NCBI GenBank assembly: GCA_009837725.1
Contig: VXSY01000206.1
Location: forward strand, 1-33,968
From: Gammaproteobacteria bacterium
GTDB taxonomy: Bacteria > Pseudomonadota > Gammaproteobacteria > Pseudomonadales > Azotimanducaceae
DNA length: 33,968 nt
Direction of reading: 5' to 3'
Below are positions 8,037 through 16,344 of the stretch, piece after piece (the stretch's first letter is position 1; the number at the start of each line of letters is the position of its first letter). The notes beneath the pieces are model-generated. The model made no database searches. It was given only the letters and a program-made list of their open reading frames with translations, and was not told the origin of the DNA. The position numbers and the translations under genes are program-made.

Positions 8037-9053
8037 GTGCGCACATTCACCTGCACTTGTGGCAACCGCATCCACTTCGAGAACGACACCTGCCTGCAAT
8101 GCGGCTGTCGACTTGGCTTCGACCCCGCGCAAATGACGCTGCGGCCCGTCACCTCTCGCGACCGCCTCTGCGGCAACTACGACGAATGGCACGTCTGCAA
8201 CTGGCTGGTCGGCGGCGGCGAGGCCCGCCTGTGCGCCGCCTGCGCTCTCACCGAGATGGTGCCCGATCCCGCCGACGGCCGCCGGGTGAAGCTCTGGTAC
8301 GAAGTGGAGAAGGCCAAGCGGCGGCTCCTTTTCTCGCTGCACAGCCTGCGCCTCCCGGTGGAGGGGAGGGCGGAACGCGCCGATGGCCTCGCCTTTCGCA
8401 TCCTCGCCGACGCCCGCCTCGACACAGCCCAGGCGACGGCGTCGGTGGACGATCCAGTAATGACCGGCCACGACCAGGGCCTCATCACCATCAACCTCAT
8501 GGAGGCCGCGCCGGAGTTGCGCGAGCAGATGCGCGAGGCCATGGACGAACCGTACCGCACCGTGCTGGGGCATTTTCGCCACGAATCGGGGCACTACTAT
8601 TGGCGGCGGCTGGTGGAGGGAAGCCCTGTGCATGGACGATTCCGCGATCGGTTTGGCGACGAGCGCGAGAGCTATGCCGACGCCCTGGGCAACCACTACA
8701 CCAAGGGCCCGCCCGTGGATTGGCAAAGCCGCCACGTCACGCCCTATGCCGCCTCCCACCCGCTCGAGGACTTCGCGGAGACTTGGGCGCACTACCTGCA
8801 CATGACCGACACCTTGGAGAGCGCGCATGATGCCGGCCTTGGTACCGGGGCCCGCACGTTCGCCTCCCCTCTGCCTACCCGCGCGTCCTTCGACCGAACC
8901 TTGGACGACTGGCAAGACCTTGCAACGGTGATGAACAGCCTGAACCGCAGCATGGGGCTGCCGGACCCGTACCCCTTCTCGCTGGCCGCGACGACTGCCG
9001 ACAAGCTGCGCTTCGTCCACGACCTGGTCGCAGATTGGGCGGCGGCTGCATGA
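8037..9053 (+). CDS. Putative zinc-binding metallopeptidase (Peptidase_Mx type)
   Basis: A predicted zinc metallopeptidase of 338 residues. The N-terminus has zinc-ribbon cysteines (CTCG, then CLQCGC) and a second set in LCGNYDEWHVCNW and LCAACAL. The gluzincin-like motif HESGH (HFRHESGHYYW) is near residue 182, with the later acidic segment DFAETWAHYLHM as likely third-ligand region. I prefer GTG 8037 because the product then starts at the zinc ribbon, as homologues do, with GGAAG just upstream. The in-frame ATG at 7971 would add 22 residues. It ends 7 bp before the ATP-grasp gene. This family often neighbours ATP-grasp/alpha-E genes, which suggests a shared pathway. Confidence 0.85.
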   Translation: MRTFTCTCGNRIHFENDTCLQCGCRLGFDPAQMTLRPVTSRDRLCGNYDEWHVCNWLVGGGEARLCAACALTEMVPDPADGRRVKLWYEVEKAKRRLLFSLHSLRLPVEGRAERADGLAFRILADARLDTAQATASVDDPVMTGHDQGLITINLMEAAPELREQMREAMDEPYRTVLGHFRHESGHYYWRRLVEGSPVHGRFRDRFGDERESYADALGNHYTKGPPVDWQSRHVTPYAASHPLEDFAETWAHYLHMTDTLESAHDAGLGTGARTFASPLPTRASFDRTLDDWQDLATVMNSLNRSMGLPDPYPFSLAATTADKLRFVHDLVADWAAAA

Positions 9054-9060
9054 TCGCAAC

Positions 9061-10602
9061 ATGAGCATCGACTGGACCCGCTACGACGCAACCCGGGCGT
9101 GGGATGAACTGGTGACGCCCGACGGCGCGGCGCGCCCCGGTGCCGACAGCGTCATGCGGGTGCTCGCCGGCCTCAGCAGCGAAGAGCTTGCCGAGCGCAA
9201 GGCAGCGGCGGACGTGGCGATCCGCGCGATGGGGATCACCTTCACGGTCTACAGCGAAGACGAGGGCGGCGGTCCCGCGCAGATCGACCGCGAATGGCCT
9301 TTCGACATCGTCCCTCGCCTGGTCCTGAAGCACGAATGGGACGAGGTGGCGCGAGGACTCAAGCAGCGCGTGAAGGCGCTCAATGCCTTCATCGACGACA
9401 TCTACCACGACCAGCGTGCGATCCGTGATGGCCTGGTGCCGGCCGATCACATCCTGAAATCCCGCGAGTTCCGCCAGGAGTGCATCGGCATCGATCCGCC
9501 CCACGGCGTCTGGTCGCATGTCTGCGGCACCGACCTCGTGCGCGACGAGCAAGGTCGCTTCCTCGTGCTCGAAGACAACCTGCGCGTGCCTTCTGGCGTC
9601 TCCTACATGCTGGAGAACCGCGCAGTGATGAAGCGCGTGTTCCCGGAGCTGTTCGAGGACTACATCATCCATCCTGTGGACGACTATCCGCTCGCGCTCG
9701 CCGCTTGCCTGCGTTCGCTGGCACCGCGCCAAGGCACAGCGCCCGTGGTGGCGGTGCTGACTCCGGGCATCTACAACTCGGCCTACTTCGAGCACGCCTA
9801 CCTTGCCCAGACCATGGCCGCAGAGCTGGTGGAGGGGTCGGACCTCTTCGTCGGCGACGACGATTGCGTGTACATGCAGACCATCGCCGGCGCCCAGCGC
9901 GTGGACGTGATCTACCGCCGTATCGACGACCTCTTCATCGACCCGGAGGCGTTCCGGGAAGACTCGATCCTCGGGGTGTCCGGCCTCATGCGCGCCTGGC
10001 GCGCTGGCAACGTGGCGCTGGCGAATGCGCCGGGATGTGGCGTCGCCGACGACAAAGTGATCTACAGCTACGTGCCGGACATGATCCGCTACTACCTCGC
10101 CGAGGAGCCGCTGCTCGCCAATGTGCCCACCTATCGCTGCGTAGAGAAGCAACATCGCGACTTCGTGCTCGACAATCTCGACACGCTGGTGGTGAAGCCG
10201 GCCAACGAGTCCGGTGGCTATGGCCTGCTCATGGGGCCTATGGCGACGCACGCCGAATGCAACGCCTTTGCTCGCTCGATTCGCGCCAATCCGCGCAACT
10301 ACGTCGCTCAGCCGATGATTTCCCTCTCCACCGCGCCGACGCTCACGGAAACGCGCGTGGAAGCCAGGCACCTGGACCTGCGCCCGTTCATTCTCTCCGG
10401 CCGAGATACCTACGTTACGACGGGTGGCCTGACGCGGGTGGCGATGAAGAAGGGCTCGATGGTGGTCAACTCCTCCCAAGGCGGCGGTAGCAAGGACACT
10501 TGGGTGGTGGAGGTGGAGCCCTCAGCCGGGCAAGCTTCCTCCGCCGCTGGCGCGGGGGGCAGAAAGGAAGCTGGTTCCTCTGCCGGAGGCGCAACTTCAT
10601 GA
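9061..10602 (+). CDS. Circularly permuted ATP-grasp family protein
   Basis: A 513-residue circularly permuted ATP-grasp enzyme (DUF404/DUF407 type). Recognisable blocks are FIDDIYHDQRAIRDGLVP, HVCGTDLVRDEQGRFLVLED, NLRVPSGVSYMLENR and KPANESGGYGLLMGP; the last corresponds to the nucleotide-binding Gly-rich segment. ATP-grasp enzymes join a carboxylate to an amine through an acyl-phosphate, so a peptide- or amide-ligase role is likely, but no substrate is established. The last 30 or so residues are a low-complexity Ala/Gly/Ser tail. The TGA overlaps the ATG of the alpha-E gene (ATGA), a sign of translational coupling and probable complex formation. Confidence 0.93.
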   Translation: MSIDWTRYDATRAWDELVTPDGAARPGADSVMRVLAGLSSEELAERKAAADVAIRAMGITFTVYSEDEGGGPAQIDREWPFDIVPRLVLKHEWDEVARGLKQRVKALNAFIDDIYHDQRAIRDGLVPADHILKSREFRQECIGIDPPHGVWSHVCGTDLVRDEQGRFLVLEDNLRVPSGVSYMLENRAVMKRVFPELFEDYIIHPVDDYPLALAACLRSLAPRQGTAPVVAVLTPGIYNSAYFEHAYLAQTMAAELVEGSDLFVGDDDCVYMQTIAGAQRVDVIYRRIDDLFIDPEAFREDSILGVSGLMRAWRAGNVALANAPGCGVADDKVIYSYVPDMIRYYLAEEPLLANVPTYRCVEKQHRDFVLDNLDTLVVKPANESGGYGLLMGPMATHAECNAFARSIRANPRNYVAQPMISLSTAPTLTETRVEARHLDLRPFILSGRDTYVTTGGLTRVAMKKGSMVVNSSQGGGSKDTWVVEVEPSAGQASSAAGAGGRKEAGSSAGGATS

Positions 10603-11633
10603 GAGCCGTGAGTGACGCACCCGGGCCAGCCACACCGGCCGGACAAGCGCTCGCCGCCGGCGGCAGGAGGGACATCCTGTCGCGGGTGGCGGAGCGCGTG
10701 TACTGGCTCGGTCGCTACATCGAGCGGGTGGAAAGCACGGCCCGGCTGGTGACCGTTACCTCCAACCTGCTCATGGACCTGCCTCTGCGGCTGCCGCTCG
10801 GTTGGCGACCACTCATCGACATCACGGGTTCCGGGCCGTTGTTCGATTCCCTCTTCGACGAAGCCAACGAGCACAACGTCTGCCGCTTCCTCATCAGCGA
10901 CACCAGGAATCCCGGATCCATCATCCGCTCCATCGAAGGCGTCCGCGAGAACGCCCGCACGGTGCGCGAGACCATGCCGCGAGTGACGTTCGAGTACGTC
11001 AACGACCTGCATCACTTCGCCCGCTCGGAACTGGCCCCAGGCACCTCTCGCCGGCGCCGCCGCGAGGCGCTCGATGGCGTTGGCTCGCGCGTCCACCAGT
11101 TCGAGGGCTTTCTTTCCCGCAACATGCTGCACGACGCCCACTGGACATTCCTGCGCCTAGGCAACCAGCTCGAACGCGCCGACATGACCACGCGCACCAT
11201 CGACGTCGGCTCTGCCAACCTGCTGACGGGTCACGACCTCGAAGCCTTCCACGAAGCCCAATGGCGCAGTGTGCTGATCTCCCTCTACGCCATGCAGTCC
11301 TACCATGCCGCCGTGGGACAGCCCGTCTCCCGCGCCCCGGTGCTCGAGTTCCTGCTCCGCGCCGGCCACTTGCCTCGCTCCTACGCCCGTTGCCTTGCGC
11401 AAATGCGAAGCAGCGTGCGCGACCTGCCGCGCAATCGTCGCCCCATGCGCAACTGCAACAGCGCCATCGTCGCCCTAGCCAACGCCGATGTCACCGGCCT
11501 CGAAGGCCCGACGCTGCGCGCCTTCATGGACGACTGCCAGAAGCACCTCGGCCGAATCCACGATTCGGTGGCGGAAACCTGGTTCCACTTCCAGCCAAAG
11601 CCCAACCCCAAGGACGGCAAACTGGCGTCGTGA
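10599..11633 (+). CDS. Alpha-E domain-containing protein (DUF403)
   Basis: A 344-residue alpha-helical protein of the alpha-E family. The signature ILSRVAERVYWLGRYIER is at about residues 25-42, followed by ESTARLVTV. Later segments are GNQLERADMTTR, with its conserved acidic residues, and YAMQSYHA. The family always travels with circularly permuted ATP-grasp proteins, and some relatives are fused to them, so it is probably a partner or substrate-binding component of the ligase. The ATG lies in the 4-nt ATGA overlap with the ATP-grasp gene. It ends 4 bp short of the convergent kinase-like gene, leaving no room for a separate terminator. Confidence 0.93.
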   Translation: MRAVSDAPGPATPAGQALAAGGRRDILSRVAERVYWLGRYIERVESTARLVTVTSNLLMDLPLRLPLGWRPLIDITGSGPLFDSLFDEANEHNVCRFLISDTRNPGSIIRSIEGVRENARTVRETMPRVTFEYVNDLHHFARSELAPGTSRRRRREALDGVGSRVHQFEGFLSRNMLHDAHWTFLRLGNQLERADMTTRTIDVGSANLLTGHDLEAFHEAQWRSVLISLYAMQSYHAAVGQPVSRAPVLEFLLRAGHLPRSYARCLAQMRSSVRDLPRNRRPMRNCNSAIVALANADVTGLEGPTLRAFMDDCQKHLGRIHDSVAETWFHFQPKPNPKDGKLAS

Positions 11634-11637
11634 TCCG

Positions 11638-12477
11638 CTAATCGAGACGCGGCTCGGGCGTGGACCGCAGTGCGCTTGCGAACGATGCCGCGAGGGCTGC
11701 CACGGTGGCGTAGCGGGAAGTTGGGCTGGGCTCACAGGCGCGGGCGACCACGTCGCGCACCGTTGGCAGGTCGGCCAAGAGGGTGGCGATGGTGCGGCCC
11801 AGGGCGAACACCGTGGTGCGTTCGTCGATCGCGCGTCCGAGCTCGAACTCCTCCGGCGCCATGAAGCGTGTGGAGCCAAACATGCGACCCATGTTGTTGC
11901 GGTAGGAGCCTTGGCGGTAGCTGTCGAGGTCGAAGACGTGAATGGACTTGCTCGGGAAGTTGTAGATGAGGCAACCGTCGTAGAAATCTCCCGTTACCCA
12001 GTTCTTGCTCGCGAGTTCGACATGCAGGTCGATGAGCGTGCGCACCACCGCCAGCCTTTCTGACGTGGGGAGCGCCAGAAAGCGTTGCCATGCGGTGTCT
12101 GGGTCCTCGCGCCGTTCGCGGCGAGCGTGCAGGTGTTCGCCTTCAACCCAGCCGTACACGAGCATCGGCCCCCAAGCCGACGGGATCGAGCGTTCGAAGC
12201 GCGTCAGAGCCGGATGGGTCACTTCCCGGGCGAGGCGCTCGGCGTTCTGCAGCAGCGCCACGCGATCCTTGTGCGCGAGCGGCAGCCCACCGCCCCCGGG
12301 CGGCCCAGCCGTCTTGACGAAGTGGCGCCCCTCTTCCGTCTCAACCCCGAACGAGATGTTGCCCGAGTCCTGGCGGTCGAAGCGGGCGAAGACGTCGCCG
12401 ATGGACGCGAGGAAGTCGGGCGGCGCTTGATCGGTGGATGTGGTTTTGAGCAGCACGCGACCCAACCTTCCTTTCAC
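11638..12477 (-). CDS. Protein-kinase-like protein
   Basis: A 279-residue protein with an eukaryotic-like kinase fold. HFVKTAG holds the likely ATP-anchoring Lys, GDFYDGC takes the place of the catalytic loop (HRDxxxxN), FDLDSY takes the DFG place, and GSTRFMAPEEF is a clear APE motif. In the catalytic loop the metal-binding Asn position is Cys. The same DFYDGC string occurs in a known bacterial sub-family, so activity is possible but not certain. There is no membrane segment, so it is soluble. The GTG start at 12477 is tentative: GTG 12456 with GGAAGG about 9 nt upstream is an equally good choice. It converges on the alpha-E gene. Confidence 0.8.
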   Translation of the reverse strand: MKGRLGRVLLKTTSTDQAPPDFLASIGDVFARFDRQDSGNISFGVETEEGRHFVKTAGPPGGGGLPLAHKDRVALLQNAERLAREVTHPALTRFERSIPSAWGPMLVYGWVEGEHLHARRERREDPDTAWQRFLALPTSERLAVVRTLIDLHVELASKNWVTGDFYDGCLIYNFPSKSIHVFDLDSYRQGSYRNNMGRMFGSTRFMAPEEFELGRAIDERTTVFALGRTIATLLADLPTVRDVVARACEPSPTSRYATVAALAASFASALRSTPEPRLD

Positions 12478-12566
12478 AGACCGGGACGGCCTTCGAGCGC
12501 GTCGGCGAGACGCCTCCCGCCGAAGGCCCCGTCGACACGGACTCCGCCACTAGGAGCGGCCCTCGG

Positions 12567-12609
12567 AGGGAAGGCATTCTGCCTTCCCTAAAGCGCTGAT
12601 AGGCGCTTT
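12567..12609. repeat. REP-like module, second copy of the 3330-3370 sequence
   Basis: The hairpin AGGGAAGGCA/TGCCTTCCCT at 12567-12589 has the same 10-bp stem as both hairpins at 3330-3352 and 3407-3429. It is followed, as at the first locus, by a second hairpin, here AAAGCGC/GCGCTTT at 12590-12609. The conserved order of two unrelated hairpins at two loci shows a mobile or dispersed unit of about 40 bp. It lies in the 228-bp gap between the GST and kinase-like genes. Confidence 0.75.
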
Positions 12610-12614
12610 TCCTT

Positions 12615-12693
12615 GTAGGGGACGGGCTTTTCCGTCCCACTATCGGAGTTGCGACAGATTCCCGGCACGGGACGGGACAAGCCCGTCCCCTAC
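12615..12693. repeat. Second palindromic family with BIME-like architecture
   Basis: Exact 15-bp outer arms GTAGGGGACGGGCTT (12615-12629) and their complement (12679-12693) flank two internal hairpins: GGGACGG/CCGTCCC at 12619-12638 and GGGACGGG/CCCGTCCC at 12669-12689. The layout of two inverted hairpin units matches the 3320-3439 element but the sequence differs. It abuts the 12567-12609 module, so two repeat families share one gap. Confidence 0.7.
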
Positions 12694-12705
12694 GGTGCCA
12701 GCGGC

Positions 12706-13326
12706 TTAGCCCTTCTGGTCTGCGGTCACCTTGGCGATGCTCTCCCGCGTTGCCAGCCGACCTAGCAGCGCCTTGATCTGGGGTGCATCCGCCAAGATGT
12801 CCACGTCGAACATCTTCTGCGCGATCTGGCCTGCGAGGCCGAACGAGAAAAAGGCGTAGAGGTCTGCCGCCGTGAACTCGGCACCCGCCGCGTACGGGTC
12901 GCAGGCCATCAGCCGCTGCACTGCGGCAACTCCCTTGGCGAGATCCTCCTTCGTCTCCGCCTGCTTGTCCTCGGACGCCTCGGCGCCGAAGAACGCCGCT
13001 CCCAGACAGCGCCGGGCCACCAGTTCCACGTTGAGCTCGATGTGGCGGCTGAGCTCAATGGTCTTGGCGCGGGCGAAGGGCTCTGCCGGCAACAGCGCCG
13101 GCTCCGGTTGCACCCGTTCCAGATAGTCCACGATGGCCCAGGACTCGGAGAAGTACCCCTCATCCGTGCCGAGCACGGGCACGCGCCCCATGGGGCTCTT
13201 GGCGAGGAACTCATCGCTCTGCGCCGGAGACTCCTTCACCTCCTCGAATTCCACGCCCTTATCGAGGAGCGCGGCCTTGGCAAGGCTGTAGTAGTTGCTG
13301 AACCGGACCCCATGCAGTTTGAGCAT
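12706..13326 (-). CDS. Glutathione S-transferase family protein
   Basis: A 206-residue cytosolic GST-like protein. The thioredoxin-fold N-domain begins MLKLHGVRFSNYYSLAKAAL, with Ser10/Tyr12-13 near the usual activating residue. The cis-proline is Pro50 in GRVPVL, and the glutathione-binding Glu-Ser pair is E61-S62 in FSESWAIVDYLE. The C-domain is helical with FTAADLYAFFSFGL. The specific class and substrate cannot be assigned. It starts 35 bp after the CoA-transferase stop and is probably co-transcribed with it; an AAGG lies about 9 nt before the ATG. Confidence 0.9.
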   Translation of the reverse strand: MLKLHGVRFSNYYSLAKAALLDKGVEFEEVKESPAQSDEFLAKSPMGRVPVLGTDEGYFSESWAIVDYLERVQPEPALLPAEPFARAKTIELSRHIELNVELVARRCLGAAFFGAEASEDKQAETKEDLAKGVAAVQRLMACDPYAAGAEFTAADLYAFFSFGLAGQIAQKMFDVDILADAPQIKALLGRLATRESIAKVTADQKG

Positions 13327-13361
13327 CGTTGGCTACCTTGTTGACCTATGGTGGGAGTTGG

Positions 13362-14555
13362 CTACGCGGGGATGCCGACGACGCCTTCGGCGGCAAGGCT
13401 CGCCACTTCGGCATCGCCGTAGCCAAGCTCCCCGAGCACCTCGGCCGTGTGCTGGCCGTGGTGCGGGGCGCCGAGGCGCATCTCGGTGGGCGTTTTCTCG
13501 AAGCGGGCGGCGTTGCGCGTCTGGCGGATACGGCCGGCGTCGGGATGGTCGAGTTCCATGACGATGCCGGTCGCCTCCACCTGCGGATGCTTGACCATCT
13601 CGCTGCGGCGAAGCACTGGCGCGCAAGGAACGCCGGCGTCTTCGAGGATCGTCAGCCATTCCTCGGCGGGGCGTTCGAGCAACGCTCCCTGCGTCAGTTC
13701 CAACCGCTCGTCGGCGTTGCGGTCGCGGCCGCCGGGGGTCTTGAAGCGCTCGTCCTCAAGCCATTCCGGATGCCCGACTGCGTGGCAGAGGCCATCCCAC
13801 TGGCGGTCGTTCATCACCGAGACGCTGATGTAGCCGCTCTTGGTCTCGTAGATGAGATCGATGAACGTCGCCGCCCGTGCCACGTCAACTTCGCGCCCCA
13901 CAAACGTCTGGCTTCCCATGTCCGACGACCACATGAACGCCACCACGGCATCGAGCATCGAAAGCCGCACATGCTGGCCTTCGCCGGTGCGCTCGCGGGC
14001 GAGAAGCGCGCTCGAGACCGCCTGCGCCGCCGTGATGCCGGTGAGCTTGTCCGGCAAGATGGTGCGGATCAGGCGGGGGCGTGCCTCGTCGGAACCTCCT
14101 TGCACGGAAGCGAGCCCCGAAAGCGCCTGGATGATGGGGTCATAGACGGGCTTGTGCGCGAACGGCCCCTTCTCGCCCCAGCCGCTCATGGAGACGTACA
14201 CGATCTTGGGATTGACGGCCTTGAGATCGTCGTAGTCGATGCCGAGCCGCGCCATCACCCCGGGGCGAAAGTTCTGCAGGAACACATCGGCGCTGACGGC
14301 GAGCCTCAGGATCACGTCCCGCCCTGCTGGCGATTTCACGTCCACCGCGATGCATCGCTTGTTGCGGTTGTTGTTCAGGAACGCCGCGCTGAACTCGCTC
14401 TGCGCATACCCCGCCCGCCGAACATGGTCCCCCTGCCGCGGCGCCTCCACCTTGATCACGTCCGCCCCCTGATCGGCCAAGATCATGGTGCCGTAAGGCC
14501 CGGCGATCATCGTGGTGAAGTCGATCACGCGAAATCCATCAAGGGGTCCGGGCAC
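13362..14555 (-). CDS. Family III CoA transferase (CaiB/BaiF type)
   Basis: A 397-residue family III CoA transferase, which moves CoA between carboxylic acids. The N-terminus GFRVIDFTTMIAGPYGTMILADQGADVIKVE is the family signature, here split around residues 8-37. Further blocks are NKRCIAVDVKSP, ADVFLQNFRPGV and a segment with SGWGEKGPF. The catalytic aspartate should be Asp169 in LPDKLTG, matching the position used by formyl-CoA transferase. The start is GTG with GGAGAG about 5 nt upstream. With the GST and symporter genes it may serve uptake and degradation of an organic acid, but the acid is not identifiable. Confidence 0.93.
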   Translation of the reverse strand: MPGPLDGFRVIDFTTMIAGPYGTMILADQGADVIKVEAPRQGDHVRRAGYAQSEFSAAFLNNNRNKRCIAVDVKSPAGRDVILRLAVSADVFLQNFRPGVMARLGIDYDDLKAVNPKIVYVSMSGWGEKGPFAHKPVYDPIIQALSGLASVQGGSDEARPRLIRTILPDKLTGITAAQAVSSALLARERTGEGQHVRLSMLDAVVAFMWSSDMGSQTFVGREVDVARAATFIDLIYETKSGYISVSVMNDRQWDGLCHAVGHPEWLEDERFKTPGGRDRNADERLELTQGALLERPAEEWLTILEDAGVPCAPVLRRSEMVKHPQVEATGIVMELDHPDAGRIRQTRNAARFEKTPTEMRLGAPHHGQHTAEVLGELGYGDAEVASLAAEGVVGIPA

Positions 14556-14728
14556 TTCGGCTCTCCAAGGGAAACAACGGCGCGCTATTGAACCACAACG
14601 CCAAATGGCAACGCATGGGTGCGCTCCCTCCAGCCGATCTCTCTTGGAGGGAACGCAAAGGACGGTGCGGCTGGCCGGCCATGAGCGCTGCCTCGGTGCT
14701 CGCGTAGCTCGATGGCTGGGGCGCCTAG

Positions 14729-14803
14729 CGCGCCCTGACGGGCGCGTCGGCAGTTCGCTACGCGAACTGCTGGCCTTCGTGCTCGCATTCGCTCCTAGCG
14801 AGC
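14729..14803 (-). repeat. Cluster of three hairpins just after the symporter gene
   Basis: Three perfect stems follow within 75 bp: CGCGCCC/GGGCGCG at 14729-14746 (same stem as 4124-4141, loop GTCA on the minus strand), CAGTTCGC/GCGAACTG at 14751-14769 with a 3-nt loop, and GCTCGC/GCGAGC at 14781-14803. They begin 11 nt downstream of the symporter stop and could block 3'-exonucleases or aid termination. No U-tract is seen. The rest of the gap 14556-14728 shows nothing else. Confidence 0.5.
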
Positions 14804-14813
14804 CCTTGTCAGT

Positions 14814-16253
14814 TCACTTGCCAAACAACGCTTGCACGCGTGGGTCCGCGACGGGCTGTTCCGTGGCAGCAAGGGCGATATAGGCCGTCATCGATGCCGC
14901 CAGTGCGGGGAACACCTCGTGCAGGAACGACGTGAGGCCGAGCGCGAGCCAGGCCACCAGAACGGCGATCCCGACGCCGAATGCCGCGAGGGGCGCGGCT
15001 TCATTGCCACGCCGCCAATGCAATCCCAAGAGCACCGTGGGCAGGAAGCAGACGGCATAGAGGCTGCCGGAAAAGATGGTGAGTTCGACGATGCCGCCGG
15101 GTGGGCGCAGGGCGATGAGGGCGGCCACGGCGGCAAAGGCGACCACGCCAATGCGGGTGAGGCGCATCTCGGTTGCTTCCGACTTCGGCCGCACGAGGTC
15201 TCGCGACGTTACCGAGGCGGCCACCAGCAGCACGCTGTCGAGGGACGACATGGCGGCACCGAGGATCGCCACCACGAGGAAGTCGCTCACGAGGCGGGGG
15301 AACACGGTGGCGTCCGTCACCAACGTCGGGATGATGACATCCGTGTCGGTCACGCCGTCGAGCAGAAACCGAGCGTACAGCCCCAGCGGGAACAGGCAGA
15401 ACTGAATCACCAGGATGCCGCCGACGGCCACCCAGATACCAGTGCCTAGGCTCCGTTCGTCACGCAGGCCATAGAAGCGCGATACCTGTCGGGGATCGAT
15501 CAGCAGCTTGAGCGAGCCGGCGAGGGCAATGCCGAGCAGCACCGGGAAGGGAATGGCGGCGTCCAGATCGAACAGGCGTTCCGCTCCGGCCAGTTCCGTC
15601 ACCTGCGTTACGGTGCCGATGCCGCCGGCCGCGTGCGTGATGAAGCCGAACAGCAGCACCGAGCCCACCAGCATCAACGCGCCCTGCAAGACGTCCGTGC
15701 GAACCACCGACAGGAACCCGCCGACCGCGGTGTAGGCCACGACGATCACCAGATTCACGCCTACCGCAGCCTCGTAGGGGATGCCGAGGAACGCCTCGAA
15801 CAGATGCCCCACGCCCTTGAAGATGGCGATCATGTAGAGAAGGCTGGAGAAGACGATGATCGCCCCGGCCGCCCGCCGCACCCGGTCGCTGCCGAAGCGA
15901 ACGGCCAAGAGGTCCGGCACCGTCACCGAGTTCCAGTCCGCCGCAAAGCGACGGATGCGCGGCGCCACCAGCTTCCACGAGACCCACGTGAAAAGCACCA
16001 GCAGCACGGCCATCGTCAGCCAAGGGGCACCGTACTCATAGCCCTTGCCGGAGTGTCCCAAGTAGCTGTTCGTGCTGGCAAACGTGGCATAGAACGAGAT
16101 GCCGATGGCCACCCCTCCAAAGCGCCGGCCGCCGACAAAGTAATCCGCCGTGCCACGAGTGCCCTGCAGCCCGGAACGCGCGTGCAGCACGAGCATTCCC
16201 GCATACGCCAGCAGCAACGCCGCAGCGAACCAATGCTCGAACAACCACGTCAC
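14814..16253 (-). CDS. Sodium:solute symporter (SSF) family protein
   Basis: A 479-residue inner-membrane transporter of the SSF family. Hydrophobic helices run through the whole protein, beginning with FAAALLLAYAGMLVL. Recognisable pieces are the motif TADYFVGGRR near the N-terminus, SFYATFASTNSYLG in TM2, and a sodium-site segment SSLDSVLLVAASVTSRDLV. Length is within the SSF range. The start is a GTG with GGGAGG about 9 nt upstream. The solute cannot be predicted. It lies upstream of the CoA transferase on the same strand, separated by 258 bp of hairpin-containing sequence, so the two may be separate transcription units. Confidence 0.93.
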   Translation of the reverse strand: MTWLFEHWFAAALLLAYAGMLVLHARSGLQGTRGTADYFVGGRRFGGVAIGISFYATFASTNSYLGHSGKGYEYGAPWLTMAVLLVLFTWVSWKLVAPRIRRFAADWNSVTVPDLLAVRFGSDRVRRAAGAIIVFSSLLYMIAIFKGVGHLFEAFLGIPYEAAVGVNLVIVVAYTAVGGFLSVVRTDVLQGALMLVGSVLLFGFITHAAGGIGTVTQVTELAGAERLFDLDAAIPFPVLLGIALAGSLKLLIDPRQVSRFYGLRDERSLGTGIWVAVGGILVIQFCLFPLGLYARFLLDGVTDTDVIIPTLVTDATVFPRLVSDFLVVAILGAAMSSLDSVLLVAASVTSRDLVRPKSEATEMRLTRIGVVAFAAVAALIALRPPGGIVELTIFSGSLYAVCFLPTVLLGLHWRRGNEAAPLAAFGVGIAVLVAWLALGLTSFLHEVFPALAASMTAYIALAATEQPVADPRVQALFGK

Positions 16254-16344
16254 CGCGTTGCGCCTCCCACCTTCAACACCGTGCCTCCTGCATGGGCGAG
16301 GCCCCTTGGGACGAGGGGCCGCGTTGGCTGGCTGGACTTCTCGG

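Noticed and set aside
8875-10479. A 534-codon minus-strand ORF opposite the ATP-grasp gene
   Set aside because: His/Arg/Val-rich shadow translation; the plus strand carries a complete ATP-grasp protein.
14556-14813. Intrinsic terminator after the symporter gene
   Set aside because: Strong hairpins exist but no T-tract follows on the transcribed strand, so I report them only as hairpins.
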